Shown piece by piece: positions 53,313-64,000 of a DNA stretch of 64,000 nucleotides. Where the stretch lies: contig JAIWNF010000009.1 in the NCBI GenBank assembly GCA_025093555.1, forward strand, positions 523,501-587,500, written 5' to 3'. The first letter of the stretch is position 1. Each line of letters begins with the position of its first letter. The position numbers and the translations under genes are program-made. The notes under the pieces are model-generated. The model did not search any database, was not told the origin of the DNA, and saw nothing but the letters and a program-made list of their open reading frames with translations. Origin of the DNA: Circinella umbellata (Eukaryota; Mucoromycota; Mucoromycetes; Mucorales; Lichtheimiaceae).

Positions 53313-54431
53313 GTGGGATCCAATAAAAATGGCACAATGGGTTTTTATACTATAATAAGAATATTTGATGATAACATGTGACTATAAACAATAATAATAA
53401 TGATAATGAAAGAGATAAAGATAATAATAATGTTATTTATAATGGGGATTATACTACTATTCGAGATAATATATATGAATAAAGAGAAAAAAATTGGGTA
53501 ACGGTATGTACGTTACAATATAAAGAATATTACGTCACCTTTATTTTACATACCTTTTCTAACTGATGATATCGCTATGTTCATTGTGTCATCAAAACAT
53601 ATGTTTCTCCTTTATATCTTTGTTATCCCAAAATACATTTATTCAATTTGCAAAACTAGCTCTTTTCTTTTTTTTTTTTTTTTTTTTTTTTTGAGTTGTT
53701 GGTTGTGAGATATAACATATTAATACATACGAATGGATATTGATAACGAGCAAATTTCGCCGAACAGCTTATCTATTATTATATTTTATTTCTTTAGAAA
53801 TATATTAAAAAGTGTCTAATATAAAGTTAGTGATAGTACATATAATACTGTTATATATTTTTACATAGGATGTTCGAATATTAAAGTACATGTAGGATAA
53901 TGGAATAATATTAATGACGTTAATATAGCTTTGATAATTACTCTACATGTTTACGCATCTGCTGCTTAACACTTTAAATCAACTTATGCTTTAATCATTC
54001 CACTTTATAATTTAGATAAACATGACACACTTGGTAACAATTATCATGGCACACATACCGTGATTTTATATACAGCACATTACATGTGTCTATAGAAATA
54101 ACATTTTCGCTATCACTTTTTGTACTACACCATTAGTGTGTATCAATTAGTAAGATTACTATTCTCGACTGAAAAAATGTAGCTACGTAGTAAAAATCAT
54201 CATCAGATAAGTTATTAAACCTTTATTTCGATCTTCGTCTGATGGAAGGCAACCCTTACGTGGTCGAGATTATTTTTCCCGTGGTACTATGGTCGTAACA
54301 TATTGAAGTAAAAGAAGTCCTGTCTTTCCCTTTGGGTACACCGAAGCGTTCAATGTGTGATTGAAGTATTTCGTATAAAGATGTAAAATAAAAAAGAAAT
54401 GATATAAAAATATAATAGAAATTAGGGTTGT

Positions 54432-54650
54432 TGTGGGAGTTTTTATATTGAGGAATATTACGTCTGAATCCACAAAAAGAAAGGTTTCAATGAATACTTA
54501 AGAGACTTTATGCTCAAGAAATTATTATCAGTCAACTATCTAGTTGTTAAAAGACTAGTGCGTAAAAGATTTGAAAGGTGATAGAACTGAAGAACTTTAT
54601 TTGAAATAATTGTGGGATATTTATACTATTAGTAATGCCCGAAATGTGAA
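54432..54650 (+). mobile_element. LTR-like repeat, copy 2 (5' part)
   Basis: Begins TGTGGGAGTTTTTATATTGA and shares TTACGTCTGAATCCACAAAA, GGTGATAGAACTGAAGAA and ATTTATACTATT with copy 1 in the same order. The middle has diverged or carries indels. Copies lie in direct orientation about 1.5 kb apart. They could be two solo LTRs or the ends of a short non-autonomous element. Confidence 0.5.
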
Positions 54651-56101
54651 ACTGCTTTTATGGAAGAGAGTTTTGTTTGTAAGCGTTTATGTATGCTAGC
54701 ATAAACGAATAACAAATTTTTCGCTATTAAGAACCAAAGTCCTCAAAGTCTTTTCATGATACAACTATAAAATTTGATATTCATGCGTACATAGATTATT
54801 CATACGTGATAATAAGAGTACACTAGCTCAAATAAAATTAGATGGGTATATAATATGATGTATGTTAGAAGCATAAGGCTTTTTTTTTCCGTATTTTCTT
54901 TTCCCTGCATTAACTGTATAGTAGAATATGAACAATCACCTTCCTTTATTATTGTATATTTCAACGAAGAAATCAATATTTTATCACTGCTCTGATTCCT
55001 TTCTAAGATTGATTTTATAAACTTTATGCATACGTTTTTAGATTACTGTTTACAGATTGATATTAGACCATAGATAGAACTCATAGTAAACTATGTCTGT
55101 ATTTCAAAATTAAACAAGGAATGAATCGAACTATCTTTATAATAAAAAAAAGGTAGAAACAAAATCTTTCACTGTATGATATAAAAACAATAATTATAAA
55201 ACACTCTATAATTGCCCTCAGTAGGAATAATCATGAATATACTGTTTCATACCCTTTAGAATATACAATGGCTATTTCTTCAATACAATTATATATAACC
55301 CAGTAGAGTACATATATTTTTAGTTTTACGTATTCGTTATTTTAACCATGTCGCGTCTCACTGAATACACCAACAAACTATACAATCAATACAAACTATT
55401 TTGAAACAGAGTTACTTTAACATTGTAATCTTTTTATAGCAACAAGATGAAAAGGTACAGTATGTTTTTTTAGATGACCAGCATACGTAACATTCAAAGA
55501 TAAGCGGGTGCAAAAAAAAAAAAAGGGGGTGGAGGTATATTTGAAGAAAAAAGGGAATAATAGTTTTAGCGATCTTACCATGGTAGACACACACACACAC
55601 ACATACTATGTTTTACTTTGCATAAAGACCCGCTTAAAACATGTTTACCTCACATTATTTGGGAATCTGGACCTTTAGTCGCGCAGGACAATAAAGTGAA
55701 TTTGCGTTCTTTTTTAAAAATAAACCATGTCTCTTTTTACACTTTGTTTTTACTTGTCTACATCATATAAAAAAATCAGCTATACAAAGGCATTGGTGCA
55801 TGATCAATGATGTTACCATTGTTTGGGCTCAAAAAAAAGCATAAAAAGAGTCTTTTCCAGAGCTTTCTTTTTTCTGTTCTTTTCTTTTCTTTTTCTTTCT
55901 CCTTACACCCGCAACAACCAACAAGATAAGTACTACTTTTTTTTCAACATTTTATCCTTCTTCCCCTAATGAATCATGTATCCATTCTCTATATTTTTCC
56001 CTCTATCCATTTTTTCTTCTTTTTATACATATTATTACTTTTGACGAGCTTTATTCTTACTCTTATTTTTTTTTGTTTTTTTTTGACGCAACGCCGCAGC
56101 A

Positions 56102-56197
56102 CGACGAACGATACCACGAACGATGCGACGAACAATGCGACGAACGATGCGACGAACGATGCGACGAACGATGCGACGAACGATGTGACGAACGATA
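56102..56197. repeat. 12-bp tandem repeat, eight copies
   Basis: Eight copies of CGACGAACGATG with few changes (CGACGAACGATA, CCACGAACGATG, CGACGAACAATG, then four perfect copies, then TGACGAACGATA). The period is a multiple of three, so frames through it encode TND-A or SFVA repeats, but no gene context supports translation. Confidence 0.9.
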
Positions 56198-57583
56198 AAA
56201 GGTAAGTATAAAAGGTAGGTATATTTATACTCTTTACTATCTTCGGGTAGTAAAGAGGGCCGATGATCCAGTTACCCACTGGGGAGGTCGGGTCCTGACG
56301 CAATGCCACCTCCACGTGGTAGGGCCTGTCCACGTAGCTTTTTTTTCTTGAAAAAAAAAGTTGCGGCCAAGAGCATTGCAATTTTTTTTTAAATATTTCA
56401 TCATAATGTGTTTGTGACCCATTGGGTTGTTGCTTAGAATGGTTCCTTTCTTTCTGTATTTTATTCTATTATTAATATAAATAAGTTTATTTATTTTTAT
56501 CGTATTGTCGTCTCTTTATAATAATTTACATGCTCATTTAAAGTAATGTAAAACCTAAGATAGAAATTTAATAACTGGTTACTATGGCATAATGATCTGA
56601 CATATTTTAATTGACAAGATTTCCAATTATTGGCTCAACAGTAACATGTGCAAACAGTAGCTAGAGAGATATCTCTTTGTGATCGATCTTGGAAATGTAA
56701 CTTTTTTGAGTTGTGGCCAAGATATACTTTCTTCATAAACATTTCTATTCATTATATTTATCCCACTTATTCTACGTATTGTATTTTCTTGAACTTGTAT
56801 TATTCTATCTATCACCTAAAAAAATATATGGATGATAAAAAGATCATCACTTTAAAACCAATAAGTATACCTAAATCTTTCTATTAGTTTATAAGTTCTG
56901 TTATTATTAGACTCTCTATATATAGTATAAACATATGATATGGTTGCTTGTCATGTGATTTTAATAAGTTGGATACGTTAACTCATTATTATCATACTAC
57001 TAATACAAAAATAAAAATCATTCAAAGCAAAACAAAACAAAAGCTCTGTTTCTTCGGCTTTGTTATATGTCAGAAAATATTATTTATGTAAAGGTACACT
57101 TGTAGGACAGGGTATTAGGGCAGTATCAATGGCACGACTAAACACGGCGAAATAAAAATAAACATAATCATGGGGGGATGGCGCGACCGCAGGACGGCAC
57201 CGCTTTTAGTACCTGACCCTATCGAACTCAAAATGACGGATACAATATTATGGGTGTGACTTGAATTACACTATAGAGTACTAGACGATTTCAAAAACCT
57301 TCCTCAGGCATTTCATCGCTATAATGAGTTTGAGACTCACTAAATATGTCTCATTCATATAGCTTATTTTTAACGCGTTGTAAAAGTAAAAGTAACTTAA
57401 GAATAAGTGGATTGAACTACCATCTAGAGAGAAGAGTGGGCCGGTATATATGGGGGCGCCAAGCTCTTCCTCAATCTTTCTATGCTCCATAAATCTTCTC
57501 ATCATTATTCGCTTTTCTCACTCAGTTATTTCAAATACTGTAAATATAAACTTTATATCTTCACTCTATGTAAATGATATGGT

Positions 57584-59889
57584 TTATTCACGTGAAATAA
57601 TTTTTCGTTCATTTTCTCTTCCACTATTTTCATGCTCTAATTTATGCTCCATAAAACTCCATTGTCCCCTGGGATAATACAATGGCTTTCCTTTTCCAGT
57701 CACAGCTTCTTCATTAATAAGAATGTGTCGAATACTCGATCCTGGTGTATCAAACATGGCATCCAGTAAAAGGTTTTCCTATAAAACATAATATATTATA
57801 TTATTCGTGTTAATGGTAACTATTAGTGGTTTATTAAGATCAATATAGTTTTTGTTTCTATATTACCATGATTCGCCGTAATCCACGAGCACCTGTTTGC
57901 TTTTGTACTGCATGTCGAGCAATAATACTTAAAGCTGGATTTGTAAATCGGATTTCGGCCTATACATTTTTTTTTTACCTTTAACACTTGAATTTTATAT
58001 ATGCAAACTATCAGCTAGATGTGAGTGATTTTAAGTTACCTGATAAAGATTGAATAAGTCCTGGTATTGCTTTACAAGAGCATTTTTGGGTTCCGTTAAT
58101 ACACGTACTAGGTCATCCTCCGATAGTTGATTTACACTAGTAAGAACTGGTACTCTTCCAATAAATTCTAATATAACGTTGAACAGTTTATTTAAAAGTA
58201 CGGATCCATGAATGACTCGATTTTATAGCTATATGGCGAGACTATCTTAATAGAAAAACGACCAATTTGGATATATACCTGGAATAAATCCGAACTTCAT
58301 GATATCATGTGGTTCTACATGATCTAACGTAGTTGTTCCATGAGATGAAGTATTAATAATAACTTCCTCATTAAATCCTGTCTATAAATTACACTCATAT
58401 AATTATTATTAATAAATGATACAGTAATATTTGTAACATCCATCAGTCGTTTGAAACCCGCTCTTTTGCTTTTTTTTTTGCTTTCTGTGAGTCACATTAT
58501 TATTATATACCTTTGATGTCTTGTCCATACGTTGCTTAATATGATCTTCCAAACCAACAAATGCTCCGCTGAGAATAAACAAAATATTGCTTGTATCGAC
58601 GTTATAGGAATCACCTAAACTACCACCAGGAACAGGTTTAAGCGCAGAAGAAGAGGATGATGAGGATGAGGATGTTCCCGCTGATGCTGATGGATTATTA
58701 ATTGGATGGCCCATATAAGTTCCACCCGATATATTAGACGATGTAGGTACTCCTTTATTTGTCACCTTAACATTTGTTCCTTCCAACATTCTTAGTAATG
58801 CTTGTTGTACACCTTCGCCACCTACATCTCTTGAGGATGATTTTGAACCTTCACTACCTCCTGTTCTTGCCAATTTATCAATTTCATCAATAAATACAAT
58901 TCCAGTTTCTGCTTTCTCAATATCATAATCACAGCTCTATATTTTTGGAATTAATTTAATTTTATAAGGATTGTTGTAATAAAACTATACTATATTACGA
59001 AGAGAAAGATGAGTAGAATTTTTACCTGAAGTAATCTTTCAATTACAGATTCGACATCATCACCAACATATCCAGCCTGTGTAAACGATGTAGCATCAGA
59101 CATTGAAAAAGGTACTTGTAAAATATTAGCTAATGTTCTGGCAAGTAATGTTTTACCTGAATTATATAGCACATAAATTAATTAGGACAGGTGATGTTAC
59201 CACCATCCGCCAATTTTGTATAAACATTCCTCAGCGCAGAAAATTGTTATCCTGTTTCTCTCTTTCTCATACTTCACAAATTATCCTACCTGATCCAGTT
59301 GGCCCGATAAGTAAGACATTGCTTTTTTCTAATAATGTTGTGTCTACATCTTCATCTTCTTCATCCGCGGGCCCTGCTGCTGTAGCCAAAGAAGAAGAAG
59401 TAGAAGCAGAAGAAGAAGAGGAAGAAGAAAGCAGATCCTGCTGCTCTTGTGGATGGGAATTTTCCATCACAACAGATGATTGTTCCTCTTCTTGTTCATG
59501 ATGATGAAACGGGTGTCCAAGCTCATCTGCCGGTGGTGTAGAAGATACTTTCTGACTTGCTTCAATTCGTTTCCTTGTTGCTTGAGATCTTGCAATATTT
59601 GCTTGTACTCTAGTATAATGATTGAAAACTGCTACCGATAGCGTTTTCTTTGCGCGTTCTTGCCCTATCACATATTCGTCCAATATCTTGGCTATCTATT
59701 TTTTTTTTCAGTTTATTGCGTGAAAAAATATTAGTTACTGTTATTTTTCTTTCTAAGTATAAAAATAAAATAATATTTTACTAATCGCGGATTAAGAGTA
59801 TCCAATGTTATATGACGTTTTGTGAATGAAGGTGATATTATTCGAATGGAATATTTTGGTAATGGTTTGCATGTTCGTAAAAACATCAT
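57584..59889 (-). CDS. MCX1: mitochondrial ClpX-type AAA+ unfoldase
   Basis: Mcx1/ClpX is a hexameric matrix unfoldase; in yeast it acts on heme synthesis by activating aminolevulinate synthase, and it may or may not pair with ClpP. Eight exons join in frame to about 529 aa: 59889-59782, 59695-59290, 59156-59026, 58936-58511, 58381-58279, 58167-58040, 57959-57867 and 57778-57584. The N-terminus ([20 protein letters not shown]) is a mitochondrial presequence and no ClpX zinc-binding domain is present, as in yeast. Features: [20 protein letters not shown], Walker [16 protein letters not shown], pore loop [15 protein letters not shown], Walker [40 protein letters not shown] and sensor [20 protein letters not shown]. 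Two Ser-rich or acidic inserts lengthen the AAA module. Confidence 0.94.
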
Positions 59890-60307
59890 GATGTTTTTTT
59901 ATTATTTTGTAGCGTAGAGACTTGAGACTTTTATATAAGGCGAATAAAAAAAGACTCTAATAGTCTACACGTTTTGAACTTTCTATTTTTCAGGAGTAAA
60001 TAATCGAGAATAACGAAAGATAACACTCCTGCAGGATTTTTTATGTATTAAATAACTCTCAAATCTTTTTTTCGGGGTTAGTCCTGTCATTTTTTTTTTT
60101 TTTTAGATCTTTGGAAACGGGATTAGAGTTGTTACAACAACCAACAATGACTCATGCTAAATCAGTTACTTTTCACCATACATATTACTAGTACGTAGCC
60201 TTTTTCAAAATTTATAGTCATAATTATATTTTATATATTTATAGTTTATAATACATAGGTCCTTCAATATATGGGGTTCATGTGACAACATTAGAAAATT
60301 ATGCTAT
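59890..60307. other. MCX1 promoter / USP gene 3' region
   Basis: The 418 bp between two - strand genes contain a T run at 60091-60105 and no gene. The left part should be the MCX1 promoter and leader, the right part the 3' UTR of the deubiquitinase gene. Confidence 0.5.
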
Positions 60308-63300
60308 TTATTTTATTGTAGATCTCACATAAAAGAGATTATAAGCTGCTCGAGTCTGTTATTACAAAAAAATACAGTTAGTTAATATTTTCTATAATAC
60401 AATGCCTGTTTTCAATATTCTAATAGATATTTACCACAACTTTATCTTCTTCACAAACTGAAAATCGTGTATCATCAAAGTAATGCCAATCACCTTGATA
60501 ACCATCACGTACGGCCGCGGTATCTAATGACAAAATACCCATTAGTTAAATATTTACATACATTTCTATATCTTTTTATCATTATCATTATCACTTACAA
60601 TGTCCGCCTGTCAAGGATCCATAATGGTTCTAATTTTTTAAAAGAAAAAACGAAAAAGGTTTATGATCAGTTTATCACTCTAATACCTTATTATCCCATC
60701 CAACAACATTGTAGACTTACAGATACACCATATAAATCATATTTAAATACAGGTTTTTCCGTATTAGGTGGTATCATTGAATTTGGTACATAATTTGAAA
60801 GATCTAGATTCCTTGTTGGACAATCCACCATAGTTTCAAGCTTATTACGGAATGGTCCTTCAAATGAAAATCGTTTCAAATGAATTAATAAAACAACAGG
60901 CATTCGAGATAATGTTAAACTCTTGCTAGATCGTCGTAATTTTTTACATCGTGGACAATTCCTATAATAGATATAATATAATATCATATTAATATTGGTA
61001 TCTCTGTACAGTCGAACCCCGTTTTTTGCACTCCCGGTTTTTGCACACCCCCACTTTTTGCACACCCCCGGTTCTTGCACTACTTTCAAGCCAAATCCCA
61101 CCTGTGCAAAAAACGGGGTTCAACTGTATCCTTTTTTTTTTTGAAGTCGATCTTATATTTTACTTACCATGCATCGTCACCTTCAAGAACTTCTTCTTTT
61201 ACAAAAGCATCTAGACATTGATATAGAGTTACAGTAGATACAGAGCCTTTTGCAGGTATAGGAAGTGATAAAGACATGAATGTATTATAAGTAGTAGATG
61301 TCTAAAGTATATTATAATAATAATAATAAAATATTGTTAAACAAACACAATATCAAAAATATTGTAATGAAATGGGTGCAACTTTTTCTTACCTTTTTAC
61401 ATGTTAAACAAGTAAGACGACTTCTATATTGCCCTTGGAACAAACTAACAATAATGCTTTCATTTCGTTCTAAATATTTGTTCCATGCAATGCCACTTGC
61501 TTGCCAGTCTTGCAATTGTTCAAATCGCTCTTCTTCGGCGGGATCTTCTGGTTTCGGCCGTGGTCGTTCCAATACTACATTCACATCTTCGTGAAGACCG
61601 TCCAGTAAAAACATAAGAAATTCTTGCGAGTCTTGCTGTTCTGTTCCTGCAAATTGAGGTGCGAATCGAACAAGTGCTTGCTGTAATATATTCAAATTTA
61701 TAATTAGTAAAAAAAATATAATAATAATAACTTGGATGATCCAAAATTCTCTACTTACACGAAAAGTTACTGGCGATATAAAATTATAGTTTCCGCTCCA
61801 CATAACTCGAATTAATTCTGCAAGACTTTGTACAAGGACACCACCTGTTCCCAACGGATTGCTTTTGTTGACATGTTGCTTATACATACCAGCTAATAGA
61901 AACGAATAGATAAATAAGGTTAGCCGACATCCATGTATCTACTTTTTTTTACACACTCAAATTCCTCCTCACTTCACAAAAACATCCTAATAACAATAAA
62001 AAAGAAACATACTTAAAAGATATCGGGCAAGAGGTGTTGTTCCACTTAAACATTGAATGATAGAACTCATGAAACAGGTATTTCCCAAGTTCTTCAATCC
62101 AGTCTTTCCAATTTGAACCGTGCTCAATTGGGAAGCCGAGTTATCAGATGATATACGAGCATATCTGTTATCAATCACGGGATGTTCCTGAGCATGATTT
62201 TTCATTATATCAGGTTTTGAAGGCAAAGGTGGTGCTGAAGGGCCTGCTGATGAAGGTCGTGGAATTGGCATATCTTGAGGTGGTTGATGTTGTACACGAG
62301 GATGTTGCGGAGGAGAATAACGTGATGGTGTCGGTCCTGTCGAAGGAGGTGCAGAAGGTAACGGACGAGTTGGTTTTGGAGGAATTTTAGGTGGCACGTC
62401 ATAATTATTATTAGCCGTTTCAGTAAATCCATGAAAAGGATTATCAATGAATGTCCTTCGTCGTTGAAGACTTGTTCCAGTGTGATGCTGAGGAATAGAT
62501 CCAGCAGCTGCGGCTGCAGCTGCAGTAGCGGATGATGATACATTTGGTTTGATATCTGGGTATCGTGCCATAAAAGATTCTTCGGTTGGTGTAGGTGGTT
62601 GCTTTTGATTATTGTAATTGGGTTCGTAAGGTGGGGCAATTGGCATAGTTGTTGGTGGTAATTCCACACCTGGTGACGGCGTAAGCGAGTTAGCGAAAAC
62701 ACCTTGAAGAGGTGGTGTTGGTCCACCTGATGCCCGTGTCATTGATTGAAGTTCACCATCATATTGTTTTACATGGAACTACAAATATAAAAATAAACAG
62801 GTGTATAAATATTACACGCATATACACACATAATAAACGATCTTTTCTTTTCTCAGTGTCTTTTTTTTTCAATTTACCCAGTCAAAAGGAGATTTATGCA
62901 ATCGTTCTCTACCATGATGTTGATGATGATGTCCTCTCCCAACTACTCCTTCTAACCAATGTCGTCGTCGACTTGTTTCCTTTGGTTGTTCATTTTCTTT
63001 ATTATCCTTCTGCTCATGTTTTGATTGAGTTTTGGCACCATTATAACTATATATGCCACGTTGACCAATAATTTGTTCCCACGCGGCAAATCCACCGGCC
63101 AACATCATTGGCATTCGTTGTAACGGTTTGCTGAATTCATTTTCATATATGACTGAAACTAGTTTACGTAAAGGAGCACTTGCATCTTCCACTCTTTGGG
63201 TATCTTGATCATAGTATACAATAAGATCAAACTTGTTTCGTTTATCAAATAATATTTGTTCCACTTCCGGATTCAAAATTAACGATTGTTGAATTTTTTG

Positions 63301-64000
63301 CGAAGTCACTCTATTGTATTGTCAACATTAGCTTTTTATTAATTCAATATTTTTCTCTCCGTATATGTATATATATATGTTACCACCCCAGTCCAATCCA
63401 TTTTACTTACTCTTGACGAAGTGACAGTGGCTCTATTTGACAAATCCAAGTATGTTTTATACAGCCTTCCTTATACATGGACAAAGGTCGAACATCCAAT
63501 AATAAAATACCTGGTAAATTTTCTCGTTTCTGAAGCCATTTGGCAAGTGTCATGGGCTCGACAGCCAACGTGGGTGGGAATTGAAATGTACTTCGTGGGG
63601 GTATTTTGAGTTGTTTGATAGCGCTACTTTCGAATTCACTACTACTATGATTGCTACTTGTTGTACTACTTGCGGATGATATTGGTAAATTATTATTGTT
63701 CCCATGGGTTGGTGGTGCAGGAGATATTGAAGAGTGCGGTAATATAGAGATAGTTGTTGTTGCTGTTGAAGGGGCAGGATTTTTTTTAGCTGTGGTTGAT
63801 GATCTGGTAGTGCAGGTGGTGATGGCGTAGGCATGGGCATAGGCATGCGTAAAGCTGCTTGAGGTGCATGTGTAGGAACAGATGGTAAATCATCTAATGA
63901 TACTTCCTCTTTATTACTTTCTGGCCATCCAGATTCTAATGCTGCTACAGTTGGAAACCGCTCCATGACATCATTGCCAGTATTATTATTTTGAATAATC
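60308..64000 (-). CDS. rhodanese plus USP deubiquitinase, Doa4/USP8-like (partial)
   Basis: Ubiquitin-specific protease of the Doa4/Ubp5/USP8 architecture, which acts mostly on ubiquitinated cargo at endosomes. Ten exons are visible: 64000-63411 (continuing past the edge), 63310-62878, 62778-62013, 61892-61759, 61680-61393, 61301-61168, 60961-60721, 60629-60599, 60523-60435 and 60355-60308. Order: RFPTVAALESGWPES, a rhodanese-like domain (GILLLDVRPLSMYKEGCIKH, then KFDLIVYYDQDTQ) without a visible catalytic Cys, a long Pro-rich linker (PPKIPPKPTRPLPSAPP), then the USP domain. The catalytic Cys is in GLKNLGNTCFMSSIIQCL and the His in NHYGSLTGGHYTAAV; zinc-binding CLTCKK and CPRCKK pairs are present, and the end is TRAAYNLFYVRSTIK. 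The reading frame shifts at an A8 run (63780-63787) in the first exon. Intron 6 contains a MITE. Confidence 0.92.
61009..61126. mobile_element. pogo/Tc1-mariner-like MITE in an intron
   Basis: The 118-bp element has 23-bp terminal inverted repeats with one mismatch: CAGTCGAACCCCGTTTTTTG then CAC at the left, and the complement of CAGTTGAACCCCGTTTTTTG then CAC at the right. It is flanked by TA on both sides (61007-61008, 61127-61128), the target duplication of Tc1/mariner elements; CAGT(C/T)GAACC ends are typical of pogo/Fot types. Inside are short repeats of TTTTTGCACACCCCC kind. It lies between exons 61301-61168 and 60961-60721 of the USP gene and does not affect coding. Confidence 0.88.

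Larger units (their letters stand above)
52591..57583. other. long gene-poor region with LTR-like repeats and minisatellites
   Basis: Five kb without a recognised gene. It holds two related LTR-like repeats (52955 and 54432), a 22-bp and a 12-bp tandem repeat, and a T run near 53668-53692. A GC-richer patch near 56255-56340 and another near 57170-57210 stand out from the AT-rich background but matched no RNA gene I could verify by eye. Confidence 0.45.

Noticed and set aside
57170..57250. TATCGAACTCAAAATGACGG, reminiscent of 5S rRNA
   Set aside because: The surrounding sequence does not fold or match the rest of a 5S molecule as far as can be judged by eye.

Overview
The window is AT-rich nuclear DNA from a filamentous fungus, most likely an early-diverging Mucoromycota lineage such as Mucorales. 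Evidence: genes with many short introns using GTAAGT/GTAATA/GTATGT donors, long A/T homopolymers, a velvet-domain gene, SLC26/STAS/cNMP transporters of fungal type, and a gene whose translated blocks resemble a large Mucorales-type family of unknown function. Exon structures were worked out by hand from splice sites, reading phase and family conservation; most complete genes close in frame, but single boundaries may be off by a base.

Layout. 1-832 (-): velvet regulator, cut by the window edge. 1581-3680 (-): YTM1/WDR12, ribosome biogenesis. 5257-9449 (-): SLC26-type transporter with STAS and cyclic-nucleotide-binding domains. 11346-14654 (+): B-box plus DUF2009 protein. 17318-20249 (+): CP2/grainyhead transcription factor. 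21297-27506 (+): ABCC (MRP-type) vacuolar-like full ABC transporter. 27707-29654 (-): mitochondrial ATP synthase beta. 30272-34244 (-): SEC24 COPII cargo adaptor. 36314-36826 (+): SDH5/SDHAF2. 37455-38422 (+): pyrroline-5-carboxylate reductase. 38981-40293 (-): Zn2Cys6 transcription factor. 57584-59889 (-): mitochondrial ClpX (MCX1). 60308-64000 (-): rhodanese plus USP deubiquitinase of the Doa4/USP8 kind, running off the right edge.

Between about 40.3 and 57.5 kb the character changes. This is a gene-poor accessory island with a decayed MULE-like transposase, two truncated enoyl-CoA hydratase/dienoyl-CoA isomerase-like copies in divergent orientation, a 65-bp tandem repeat of about 15 units carrying a duplicated four-unit block, a nonsense-damaged member of a putative lineage-specific family with a Harbinger-like MITE exactly at a splice acceptor, two related LTR-like repeats, and 22-bp and 12-bp minisatellites.

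The two flanking blocks are housekeeping. Several products act in mitochondria (ATP2, SDH5, MCX1, probably PRO3), and two large transporters both carry an E-x-x-P-L-L acidic dileucine motif that suggests a vacuolar destination. No tRNA, rRNA or CRISPR was recognised. No clearly new multi-gene system was found; the most unusual items are at the level of gene architecture and repeats.
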